Below, piece by piece: positions 11,400 to 21,344 of a DNA stretch of 64,000 nucleotides (within the stretch, counting starts at the first letter, position 1; every line of letters begins with the position of its first letter). The notes beneath the pieces were generated by a model. It had not been told where the DNA came from, did not search any database, and saw nothing but the letters and a program-made list of their open reading frames with translations. The position numbers were made by a program, and so were the translations under genes. The DNA lies in assembly GCF_018446385.1 (NCBI RefSeq), contig NC_055989.1, forward strand, positions 131,529,004-131,593,003, written 5' to 3'. Source of the stretch: Zingiber officinale. Lineage: Eukaryota; Streptophyta; Magnoliopsida; Zingiberales; Zingiberaceae.

Positions 11400-12701
11400 T
11401 GATTATCTTTTTGTTGGGGTTGTTGCTGGTTTCGCTCGGCCGGTATATTGCCTTGACCTTGGGGCTTGCTCAATCGGCGATGATGTTGGCGGGTGTGAGA
11501 GGGAGATCACCGGGGGAATCCTTGAGGGGTCGGTTGACGCGACCCTAGATTAAAGTAGTAGCAGTCCTTCGTGTTGTGAGTCGTCGAGCGATGATAAGAG
11601 AAAAACACATTGGAGTCCACTGTTGGGGCTTGAGGAATCTCGTCCGCTCAACTTCCATATGCTGGACCGCATGCGGTCGAGACTCATGATGTTGTTATTG
11701 AGGGCCTGCTTGGGGTCCTTTTAGGGGCACATTACTGTTAACCGATCGACGCTCAGGAACAACAGTAGGCTCGGGGATCACTTCTTTCTTCTGAGCTGAT
11801 TGAGCTTCTTCAGCATTGATATATTTTGTAGTCCGTCCGAGCATATGATCAAAATCCCTTGGAGGCTTCTTGATAAGGAATCGGAAGAAATCATTATCTG
11901 GGAGTCTTTATGAAAAGTCAGTTACCCAAATTTTTTGAGTGGTCGATGGGACGTCCATGACCACTTGGTTGAATTTCTTGATATATATTCGTGGTGTCTC
12001 CTTGGGCACTTGCTTGAGTGAGAACAAATTCATAGTCATTTTCTGATAGTGATGGCTGCTAGCAAAGTGTTGGAGGAAGGCTGCTTGGATTAAAGCTATA
12101 TATGGATCCGACCAGCAATCGCTTGAACCATCTCTACGGTGAACCAGATAGAGTAGTGAGAAACATTCGGCATTTGACTCCATTAGTATACTGGTGGAGT
12201 GTAGTTATATTGTCAAACTTGAGTAAATGATCCTCATGATCAGTCGATCCTCCATATTCTCCGATTGACAGAGGTCGAAAATGAGCTAGCAGCTGCTCAT
12301 CAAGGATTTCTTGGGAAAATTGCATGTTTACTCGCTCGGGAGAATCATCGGCCTGACGAGCTTTTCCTTTATGAGCATCCTAAACGGGCACATTTTCAGA
12401 AGACGACCCCTACGTCTTCTCCGCTCGGCCATGTTCTTCCAAGGGTATTTGGAATAACACCCTGTAATAAGGGATTAGTGAATGCGACACAAGTGGCAAG
12501 TAGGCCGGTAGGACAGGCACTTGGGGTTAAACACCCGGCTGAGGGTGGTTCGGTTGTGGCCCGAGTGAGCCCTCCAGTGGGGTTCTATGTTCAGCATGTT
12601 GGCCAGTAGCAGATATGGCTGGGTTGTTCAACGCTCGGCACTCGACTGCCGCTTGCTATTGTTGTTGTACTATCCTTGCAGCTCGAGTGTTTATTAATAT
12701 C
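11400..12701 (-). pseudogene. Tat gag, main part
   Basis: The gag capsid block reads AAFLQHFASSHHYQKM, then SLKQVPKETPRIYIKKFNQ (11,908-12,183). These match the retrotransposon gag domain pattern F...F...L....Q...E.L..Y..RF. The N-terminal part continues to 12,701, where plus-strand element B interrupts the gene. The missing first 60 or so codons lie at 29,013-29,202. Stops are frequent, including one after a run of Gln codons near 12,655. Confidence 0.75.
12697..12701. other. target-site duplication ATATC (left) of element B
   Basis: ATATC abuts the TGTTGG start of B at 12,702. The same five bases follow the B end (CACCTACA) at 29,013-29,017. Joining the flanks across one ATATC keeps the Tat gag frame open. 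Confidence 0.85.
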
Positions 12702-13167
12702 TGTTGGACCCCGTGGTAGTTTTGATGTGATCAACCAAGTTGGTTAGGTCCTGCTGTGTTTGATCCCTATGTCTGAGTGTGCAGGAGCTTAGGAACACAG
12801 GAAGTCGAGCGGAAGACGCAGCTAGCGAGAAGGACGGCACGGGAAGGGAGTCGACGGGCTCGGTGCGTCCAAAGGACGAGAGAGCTACGGAAGAGTACTC
12901 CGGTGGGCGTGAAGAGCATGCACGATGTTCGAGGGACGTTAAGCCGGGACGGAAGGCTGCTCGAGGAGAAGGCCGGGAATTGGGTTCGGGTGATCCCTAT
13001 TCCGGTTGGCCGCAATCACCCAAAAGAACGGAGCGTCGGAAGCTGAAGAAACCAAGCTGGAAGCTTGGAGGCGCCCTTGAAGGCGCCCTGGAAGGCGCCT
13101 TCAACCCTGTTGAAGGCGCCCTCAACAGGTCAGATTTGACCGTTTGCGTGCGGATAAAGTTTTATCC
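12702..13167 (+). mobile_element. element B 5' LTR, 3'-truncated
   Basis: The LTR starts TGTTGGACCCCGTGG and matches the 3' LTR (18,520-18,743 plus 28,389-29,012) up to ATAAAGTTTTATCC. There it is joined directly to internal sequence at 13,168. The last roughly 380 bp of LTR, the primer site and most of the coding region are missing. GGCGCC-rich segments lie at about 13,069-13,125. Confidence 0.85.
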
Positions 13168-13575
13168 TCTAAACATTGAAATTCTTTATGAAAGCTTTGT
13201 CTAAGGAAGTGGTTGTTGCTCCAATAACCAAGAAGGCCTAGTGCCTCGTCACGACCTGGAAGCTAAAATATTGAAAGCAAATGTTTAATTAACTTTCTGA
13301 AAAAGCATTAAACAAGAATCAAATAATGCTTTGAAAGGTTATCAAATATTTGTTAAAATTTCCTTAGAAATTGTTTTGAAATATTCTAACTTAAATTTTT
13401 TTGGTTAGAAATTTTGTTTTGGAAAACTTCATTTGACTTAGACTGTTTTTTTTGGAACATTTAAAAATTTACTTAGTTTTTTTTTAACTTAGAAAATTTT
13501 TTTCTCGGAAAATTCAATTTAACTTCGAAATTTATTCAAAAATTCATTTTTACTTAGAAATTTTTCTAAGTAAAA
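13168..13575 (+). mobile_element. element B internal fragment
   Basis: The sequence is homologous to the reverse complement of about 17,440-17,845. Shared blocks include CATTGAAATTCTTTATGAAA and the GTGGTTGTTGCTCCAATAAC segment. It has no open frame. It is the plus-strand partner of an inverted repeat inside the cluster. Confidence 0.75.
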
Positions 13576-14659
13576 TTTTTCCCCCCTCTACCCACGAGCT
13601 CTTATACCAATTGTTATTTTTTAATTTATTTTCGAATTTTGATTTATTTGATTTTTGAATTTTGAATTTAAATTCGAGTTTTGATTTCTGATTTTTTGAA
13701 TTTTGAATTTAAATTCGAATTCTGATTTTTGAATTTTGAATTTAAATTTGAATTTTGATTTCTCATTTTTAACTTTTGAATTTTTATTTTGAATTTTGAA
13801 TTTTGAATTTAAATTTTGAATTTTTAATTTTAATTTTGAATTTTACATTTTTGCTACTCTCCCCCTTTGCCATATATAAAAAAAAAACATAAGCGAAGAT
13901 AGACACCCGATTAAACAAGACTTTGAAAGCACTTAATAGTTTATAACTCTCATTTCTTTAATTTCTGAAAGCAAGGAGTTAAATTTTGCAAAACTGTGCT
14001 CTACTTTGGAATTTACAAAGTTAGAATTCAAAGTAAGCTAAGTTTTAAACTTTGAAAATAAATATTGGTATTTAATTTTAGACAATACTTATTAAATTTT
14101 ACAGCTAGGAGGGAGCAAAGTAGCTAAAAAGTTTGATTTAGGAAGTCAGTTGGTCCTTAAGTCCAAGCATGAGTCAAGTTTAATAGATTGACTTTAAGAG
14201 GTATCAGAGCCCTAAAGATCAAAACATGCTTAACCAGAAAACTGAGTATCCTTCACCAACTGTCTAACCTTTAGCTACTTGCTGATTGCCTACAGGGCAA
14301 CAGCTTTCACATGGTTAGTCAAGTTAAGTCTATTTGGTCCAGATATATTTGACTAGAGCTGGAAGACTTAACTTGATTGATGTATATTGCGTATTTAACG
14401 TTCAGACTCATTTCGATGCACAGATATAAGCACTCTTGAGTCCAGGCTGTACCCTATGCATCTCACGCCGTTCTAAGTCTTTCAAACACAATCAAGGTAT
14501 ACCTAGGTGCTTGTGAGATGCTCTGGCTTAACTCTAGGGGAACATGATTTCTAGGGGGAAAGCTTAGGCTCAGTCCAATTTTTGAAAAGTCTAATAAAGT
14601 GGAATTTTGAAAGCTATTTTTCCTAGATTTTTTTAAAAAAACAAGTTAATAAAATGAGA
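13576..14659 (-). repeat. low-complexity and 3'-internal copia sequence
   Basis: 13,615-13,850 is a GAATTTTGAATTTAAATTC-type AT minisatellite. On the minus strand, 13,855-13,875 reads CAAAGGGGGAGAGTAG, a polypurine-tract-like sequence. The rest (to 14,659) holds no frame and lies downstream (minus sense) of a copia RNase H tail, so it is probably 3' internal sequence of the element whose LTR is at 14,791-16,022. A degenerate primer-site-like motif (CTCTTATACCAATTG) lies near 13,592. Confidence 0.55.
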
Positions 14660-14776
14660 CACCTACTCTACCCAACACATTCCTATTTGCCTTCTAAGTG
14701 CACTGAACTCAAGTTCAGGTAAGGGTTTTGTAAAGATGTCAACTAGGTTTGATTTGGACTCAACATGTTGGATTTT
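14660..14776 (-). pseudogene. copia RNase H C-terminal tail
   Basis: The minus-strand frame reads HVESKSNLVDIFTKPLPELE and continues about 15 residues to a stop. VDIFTKPLP is the hallmark close to the end of Ty1/copia polyproteins. It sits immediately after the primer-binding site of the neighbouring LTR, so nearly all of gag-pol between them has been deleted. Confidence 0.85.
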
Positions 14777-14788
14777 GCTCTGATACCA
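14777..14788 (-). other. primer-binding site (initiator tRNA-Met type)
   Basis: On the minus strand this reads TGGTATCAGAGC, complementary to the 3' end of plant initiator tRNA-Met. It lies two bases inside the LTR end at 14,791, which sets the element's orientation. Confidence 0.85.
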
Positions 14789-14790
14789 AT

Positions 14791-16022
14791 TGTTGGATCG
14801 AGACGCGCTAGAGGGGGGGGTGAATAGCGCTCGTGGCTATTTCGTTCAATTATCGGAATCGTAAAACGTTCGTAGAGTAATTAAAGCAGCGGAATAAAGG
14901 AAACAAACACAAGAACACAGTCGTTTACTTCGTTCGGAGCCTAGGTCGACTCCTACTCGAAGGCCCGCGATCCTTGATCGCTTTCCGTGGGCAACAATTA
15001 TAAGCTCGTATGAATATTATAAACTAATTACAAATGTAACTGTAATTAAAATTATACCAACAACAGTAGTAGAAAAGAAATCTGAGCTCCGGGTCATCGG
15101 AATGTTGCAACAGCACTTCAGAAGCAGTACTTTAGCAGAACACAGCAGAATGGAAGCTTGGAAGTTGTTTTCTTCAATGCTGCTCGAAGTCCCCTTATAA
15201 AGGGCATCCAAGGCGCCTTGGAAGCCTCCGAAGGCGCTTTCATAGCTCCGAGTCCACCGTGCAGATGAGCGCTGACCAGTTTGCGCTTATCACCTTTGAG
15301 GGCGCCTTCAAGAGTCTTTAAGGCGCCTTCCAAGGCGCCTCCAGAGCCAGCTGAGGCGCCTTCAACCCTGTTTCGCGGCTAGGTCAGCTTTTGTACCCGA
15401 GACGCCTCCAAGCTCCATGGAGGCGCCTCGGACACTGTTCATCCGAGGAGAACTTTATTTCTTTGTACCTGCAAAATGTGTTAGTCCCAAACAATATCCT
15501 GCAACACAAAGTTAGCATAAACCATAGTATGAATATGATAACAATATTCTGACAGTCTCCGGACTGTCCAGGCCTGACTTCAGATTTCCATCCGGAAACC
15601 CTAGGTCGACCCAACGCCTACTGTTCCCTCTACGGGGAACGCGTTCTCACCTACTCCACTCAGGAGATTTACCTGTTGCCAGTCGATCCTCTAGATCGAC
15701 TAGACTTTTGCTCAGCACTCGACGCTTCCGGACTTTCTGCTGGACATCCGCTTCCCGGCTAGTCCAGTCTTTCAACTGGTTCGCGACACCAGGACTTTCC
15801 ACCTAGGGTTACCACCCCCTAGGACTTTTGCCTGAAGTCATCGACCTGCCAAGACTTTCCGCATAGGGTTACCACCCCCTAGGGTTTTCCCTTTGCCTAA
15901 CCGCAGCTAGGACTTTCCTGAATTCCTCAAGAAGACTTGTTATATTACAAAACACCTTAACTTTGAATCCTTTGCCGTTATCAAAACACGAGTTCGATCG
16001 TCAGATGCTTCCCGCACCAACA
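14791..16022 (-). mobile_element. LTR A, 1,232 bp, copia type
   Basis: The minus-strand LTR begins TGTTGGTGCGGG (at 16,022) and ends CGATCCAACA (at 14,791). A tRNA-Met primer site follows it and a polypurine tract (AAAAAAGGGGGAGAT, 16,023-16,037) precedes it. A single LTR should have only one of these, so it joins two internal regions, as after unequal recombination. GGCGCC and GGCGCCTT units are frequent at about 15,210-15,430, and repeated CACCCCCTAGG blocks at 15,800-15,900. Confidence 0.8.
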
Positions 16023-16312
16023 ATCTCCCCCTTTTTTATTATGGCAACTCTAATTCAAAGTTAAGTAAACAAATGAATAGATGAACAATTTTAACACAGG
16101 CAAATTTGCTAAGAATAAATAAACACTTTTAACACAGCAAATTTGCTAAAGTAAACCCTACGAATTTAAAGTTTAGCGCCAACTATATGCTCCCCTTAAC
16201 TGTTGCTCCCCCTTTTATATTATTTTAAATTTGAATTTTACATTTTTGCTCTGATAAGTCTTATTGTAGGCAATAAGTTTTATTGCTCTGATAACTGTTT
16301 AATAAGTCTTAT
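16023..16312 (-). mobile_element. 3' internal end of LTR A element with polypurine tract
   Basis: On the minus strand the stretch ends in a purine run directly before the LTR A start. Upstream it contains two copies of a TTATCAGAGCAA motif that resembles part of a tRNA-Met primer site. It abuts LTR B' at 16,313. No coding frame is seen. Confidence 0.6.
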
Positions 16313-17139
16313 TATAGGTGCAGCGGAGGCCGGCAAGAGGGGGGTGAATTGCTGAAATCAAAAAATAAAAATACCCTCCTCGGATTTCAACTCAGAAATA
16401 AATCAGCAATAAAATAACAACTAAATTAAGGAGACAGAAAAAGAAACAGAAACAGAATTTAACCTGGTTACAACCAAGGAGGTTGGTAATCTAGGGCGAT
16501 GAAAAGCTCTACTAGCAGAATCTCCTTTACTGTAGGCGGAGAAGCCTTTTTACACTTAGAACGCTCACTTAGTTGCTAGGAATTGATTACAAGTTGGATG
16601 CTTGAGTTGTTGTTGAATTCCTAGCTCAAGGGGCCTTTTTATAGCTCCTGGAAAGTCTATCCCGAGGGTCCAAGGCGCCTCCAACAAGGTTCAAGGCGCC
16701 TCCAGCTCGGTCAGCGGATAAAATTTTATCCGCACGCAAACGGTCAAATCTGACCTGTTGAGGGCACCTTCAACAGGGTTGAAGGCGCCTTCAAGAGCGC
16801 CTTCCAGGGCGCCTTCAATGGCGCCTCCAAGCTTCCAGCTTGGTTTCTTCAGCTTCCGACGCTCCGTTCTTTTGGGTGATTGCGGCCAACCGGAATAGAG
16901 CTCACCCGAACCCAATTCCCGGCCTTCTCCTCGAGCAGCCTTCCATCCCGGCTTAACGTCCCTCCAACGCCGTGCACGCTCTTCACGCCCACCGGAGTAC
17001 TCTTCCGCAGCTCTCTCGTCCTTCGGACGCACCGAGCCCGTCGGCTCGCTAATCTCCTGCACACTCAGACACAGGGATCAAACACAGCAGGACCTAACCA
17101 ACTTGGTTGATCACATCAAAACTACCACGGGGTCCAACA
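16313..17139 (-). mobile_element. LTR B', minus-strand copy of the B-family LTR
   Basis: Its minus strand starts TGTTGGACCCCGTGG (17,139) and ends near GCACCTATA (16,313), matching the B 3' LTR (GCACCTACA) over its whole 827-bp length. It is preceded on the minus strand by a polypurine tract (AAAAAGGGGGAGAT). It is opposite in orientation to the enclosing B element. Open frames across it on both strands arise from the GGCGCC-rich, stop-poor sequence and are not genes. Confidence 0.85.
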
Positions 17140-18205
17140 ATCTCCCCCTTTTTGATGTGCATCAACCCAAGTTCAAGTTAAGGTAACAAATAGACATAAA
17201 AAGTAATTTTAAAGAAAAATTACTAAACTAACAAGTTAAACATAATTTTTTTTTTGCGCAACACTTTTTATAAAAACAAAGGAAATCTTTAATTTTTTCT
17301 AACTCCCCCTAAACATTTATAAAAATAATAAAAGAAATTTTAAATTTATCTAACTCCCCCTAAGCTTGTACCTTACTCTCCCCTTTTGATCACAGAAAAA
17401 ATGGGGTCTTTAAGTAAAAATTTTTTTTTAAGTAAAAATGAAGTTTTGAAAAATTTCTAAGTAAAAATGAATTTTTGAATAAATTTCGAAGTTAAATTGA
17501 ATTTTCCGAGAAAAAAAAAATTCTAAAAAAAATCCTAAGTAAATTTTTAAATGTTCCAAAAAAAACAGTCTAAGTCAAATGAAGTTTTCCAAAACAAAAT
17601 TTCTAACAAAAAAAAATTTAAGTTAGAATATTTCAAAACAATTTCTAAGGAAATTTTAACAAATATTTGATAACCTTTCAAAGGATTATTTGATTCTTGT
17701 TTAATGCTTTTTCAGAAAGTTAATTAAATATTTACTTTCAATATTTTAGCTTCCAGGTCGTGGCGAGGCACTAGGTTTTCTTGGTTATTGGAGCAACAAC
17801 CACTTCCTTAGACAAAGCTTTCATAAAGAATTTCAATGTTTAATTTTTCTCTCTTTAAGCTTTTTAATTAAAAATTAATTCAGCACAGATTTTGGAACCC
17901 AATAAAGGTTCCTTCCAATAGGATTAGTCAAAAACTTAGGGGGTACATAGTTTCTTGGTATTTTCCTAAGTTGACCTTGATGCTTCCTTATATACCAATT
18001 TAATTTACCATAAATTCTTAATTTTGAATTTGGAAATTGATTTAAGCATGCAGCAGATTTCAGTTTTTCAATTTCTAATTTTAATTTATCATTTTCTGAT
18101 TTTACACTATCATTCTTTTCAAGTGGACATGCTTTTGCTAATTTCATTTTTAATTCTTTATTTTCTTTTTCTACTTCGAATAAAGTCTTTAGAAAGCGAT
18201 TTAAT
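17140..18205 (-). mobile_element. internal 3' region of the B' copy
   Basis: On the minus strand this runs from a gag-like frame (18,147-17,875) through AT-rich sequence to the polypurine tract at 17,140-17,154. It is the inverted partner of 13,168-13,575 and of 18,230-18,519. The inversion junction lies near 18,205-18,230. Confidence 0.75.
17875..18147 (-). pseudogene. copia-type gag/linker fragment
   Basis: A 90-codon frame begins with a Lys/Glu-rich helical stretch (SENDKLKLEIEKLKSAACLN), then WYIRKHQGQLRKIPRNYVPP and GRNLYWVPKSVLN, and stops. I recognise the last block as common in plant copia-related repeats, next to gag, but I cannot name its function. It lies upstream (minus sense) of the 3' region of the B' copy and lacks the rest of the polyprotein. 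Confidence 0.5.
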
Positions 18206-18229
18206 AAATCGAAATGACTGAGACGGGGT

Positions 18230-18519
18230 TAGATTGCGTACCTTACTTACTTAAAGACCCCATTTTTGCTGTGATCAAAGGGGGAGAGTAAGGTACAAGC
18301 TTAGGGGGAGTTAGATAAATTTAAAATTTCTTTTATTATTTTTATAAATGTTTAGGGGGAGTTAGATAAAATTTAAAATTTCCTTTGTTTTTATAAAAAG
18401 TGTTGCGCAAAAATTATGTTTAACTTGTTAGTTTAGTAATTTTTCTTTAAAATTACTTTTTATATCTATTTGTTACCCTAACTTGAACTTGGGTTCATGC
18501 ACATCAAAAAGGGGGAGAT
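18230..18519 (+). mobile_element. element B 3' internal end with polypurine tract
   Basis: The plus strand resumes B sequence at about 18,235 (ACTTAAAGACCCCATTTTT) and ends in AAAAAGGGGGAGAT directly before the 3' LTR. Two copies of TTAGGGGGAGTTAGATAAA lie about 50 bp apart (18,301 and 18,353). Confidence 0.8.
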
Positions 18520-18743
18520 TGTTGGACCCCGTGGTAGTTTTGATGTGATCAACCAAGTTGGTTAGGTCCTGTTGTGTTTGATCCCTGTGTCTGAGTGTGC
18601 AGGAGCTTAGGAACACAGGAAGTCGAGCGGAAGACGCAGCTAGCGAGAAGGACGGCACGGGAAGGGAGTTGACGGGCTCGGTGAGTCCGAAGGACGAGAG
18701 AGCTGCGGAAGAGTACTCCGGTGGGCGTGAAGAGCATGCACGG
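18520..18743 (+). mobile_element. element B 3' LTR, first part
   Basis: The LTR starts TGTTGGACCCCGTGG right after the polypurine tract and is interrupted at 18,743 by element C. The remainder resumes at 28,389. The undivided LTR would be about 848 bp, close to the 827 bp of B'. Confidence 0.9.
18739..18743. other. target duplication CACGG (left) of element C
   Basis: CACGG precedes C, and CATAG follows it at 28,384-28,388. The two differences form a CG-to-TA change, as expected from decay of a methylated CpG on both strands. The uninterrupted LTR copy B' reads GCACGGCGTT here, confirming the empty site. Confidence 0.75.
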
Positions 18744-21304
18744 TGTTGGTTGCTACTCGGAAAACCTAGAGGTTCCACTGTACAAAAATTTTGTACAAAG
18801 GTCTGAACCTTTTCCTAGCTACCATGTGTTCTTTTAAATTAAATTTTGGATCGCCTGCGGAACTTAACACGTTTGATCCAAAACTTAATCTATTTGTTCT
18901 TTAAGGTTTAGACTTGGATCTCCTGCGGAACTTAACACGTTTGATCCAAATCACCTAAGTTATTAATTCCATTAAATATTAATTTCCATAATTGGTTCCC
19001 AGTACTGACGTGGCGAGGCACATGACCTTCTTGGATATGGGAACAACCACCACCGACTAGACAAAACCTTTTATGGAAAGCTAATATTTAATTTCCTAAA
19101 ATAACTTTAGGTCAACCAAAAAGAACAATCAAATCACAAGGAAAAGAAAAATAAAAGAACACAACTTCGAAAAACATATTCGAAATACTAGAATCGTAAG
19201 CCTCTTGTATTTGGTATTATTTCCATAAATAACTAGCATGATGCGGAAAGGAAAAATTACTAGTTATACCTTATAAAAAGACCTCTTGATCTTCTACCGT
19301 ATTCCTCTTCTAACCTCGGACGTTGTGTGGGAAACGATCTTCCGAGATGAGAACCACCAAGCACCTTCTTCTTCCTTGCAAGTTTCGGCCACCACAATTC
19401 TCCAGAGAAGTAGAGGTCCCGCCACCACCACCAAGCTCCAAGGGATGCAAGAAACAAAACCACCTTTCTCTCCTTCTTCTCCTAGCTAGAACCGCCACCA
19501 TCAAGAGCTCCAAGAGAGGTTGCCACCGGCCATAAGAAGAAGAGAAGAGGAAGAAGCTAGGGCCGGCCACCAAGAAGGAAAAGAGAGGAAGAATAATAGA
19601 GTTGATCACCCTGAAGGCACCTCTACCCCTCTTTTATAATCCTTGGTCTTGACAAATAAGGAAATTTTAATAAAAATTCCTTAATTCTTTTGTCATAAAA
19701 AGAAAAATTATTTTAATTAAAAACAATTTTCTTCTTTTAATAATAATGGCCGGCCACTTCTAATTCCCAAAACAAGGAAAATTTAATTCACACAAGAATT
19801 AAAACTTCCTAATTTGTTTCTAGAAATTTATAAAATTTCTCCAATAATTTTATCCCTTCATGATTGGTTAATAAAATGAAATTTTATAAATTAAAATTCT
19901 TCTTCTAAACATGTGGATAATTTCCAAAAGGAAAGTTATCTCTAAAATTAAAATCTCTTTTCAATCTACAAATAAGGAAAGATATCAAATCTTTTCTTAA
20001 TCTTTTATAGAAACTAATAAAAGAGAATATTTAATTTTAAACTTCTCTTTTAAATTATTATCATGGTCAAAAAGGAAAGTTTTTCTTAAAATAAAATCTC
20101 CTTTCAATCTACAAATAAGGAAAGATTTCAAATCTTTTCTTAATCTTTGTAGAAAGCTTTAAAAGGAAAGATTTAATTTTAAACTCTCTTTAAAACTATG
20201 ATATCCACATAAGAAATAATTTTTAAAAAATCCTTTTAATATGATGTGGTGGCCACCTAAACTTGGGCTCCAAGCTATTGGCCGACCACCTTAAGGCCAA
20301 CCTTGGCCGGCCCTAAGCTTGAGCTTCAAGCTTAGCTTGGCCGGCCCCTATTGGTTGGGTAAGAAGGTGGGTATGTGGTGGGTATAAATCTCTATATACA
20401 AGAGGCTACGATAGGGACCGAGAGGAGGAATTGGTTTTGGTCTCTCGATGAAATTAAGCTTCCCGTGTTCGCCCCGAACACACAACTTAATTCCATCAAT
20501 AATAATTCATTCCACTAAAGAACTATTATTGAACTACCGCACCAGTCCCAAATTACATTTTGGGCTCCTTCTTATTATGAGTGTGTTAGTCTCCCTGTGT
20601 TTAAGATGTCAAATGTCCACTAATTAAGCGAGTTACTGACAACTCATTTAATTAATATCTTAGTCCAAGAGTAGTACCACTCAACCTTATCATCATGTCG
20701 GACTAAGTCCACCTGCAGGGTTTAACATGACAATCCTTATGAGCTCCTCTTGAGGACATTCTCAACCTAGATCACTAGGACACAGTTTCCTTCTATAATC
20801 AACAATACACACTATAAGTGATATCATTTCCCAACTTTATCGGGCTTATTGATTCATCGAACTAAATCTCACCCATTGATAAATTAAAGAAATAAATATC
20901 AAATATATATGCTTGTTATTATATTAGGATTAAGAGCACACACTTCCATAATAACTGAGGTCTTTGTTTCTTTATAAAGTCAGTATAAAAAAAATGACCT
21001 CTAATGGTCCTACTCAATACACTCTAAGTGTACTAGTGTAATTATATAGTTAAGATAAACTAATACCTAATTACACTACGACCTTCCAATGGTTTGTTCC
21101 TTTCCATTATGGTCGTGAGTTACTGTTTATAATTTATAACTGATAACATGATCCTCTGTGTGTGACACCACACACCATGTTATCTACAATATAAATTAAT
21201 TGAACAACTACATTTATCATAAATGTAGACATTTGACCAATGTGATTCTTATTTCTAGATAAATGTTTATACCAAAAGCTAGGCTTTTAGTATACACTCT
21301 AACA
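18744..21304 (-). mobile_element. element C 3' LTR (2,561 bp)
   Basis: This copy matches 25,837-28,383 almost throughout. In plus view it starts TGTTGGTTGC and ends CTCTAACA. On the minus strand the polypurine tract (TAAGTGGGAGAT, 21,305-21,316) precedes its TGTTAGAGTG start. It holds a repeated 34-bp block with CTGCGGAACTTAACACGTTT (about 18,850 and 18,918) and many GGCCGGCC sites. A/T runs at 19,630-20,210 are systematically one base shorter than in the other LTR. Confidence 0.95.
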
Positions 21305-21316
21305 ATCTCCCACTTA
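21305..21316 (-). other. polypurine tract of element C
   Basis: Minus strand TAAGTGGGAGAT directly precedes the 3' LTR start TGTTAG. This GTGGGAGAT tract is typical of plant Ty1/copia elements. Confidence 0.8.
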
Positions 21317-21344
21317 TACTAAAAGACTAAGCTGTCATATCTGC

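Noticed and set aside
12265-13204. Plus-strand frames of 80-140 codons at 12.3-13.2 kb
   Set aside because: The first is antisense to Tat gag. The others lie in the stop-poor GGCGCC part of the B LTR and recur in all its copies.
19260-19609. Frames of 60-100 codons in the element C LTRs (also at 26,352-26,877)
   Set aside because: They are non-coding LTR sequence, frame-shifted between the two copies, and show no domain.
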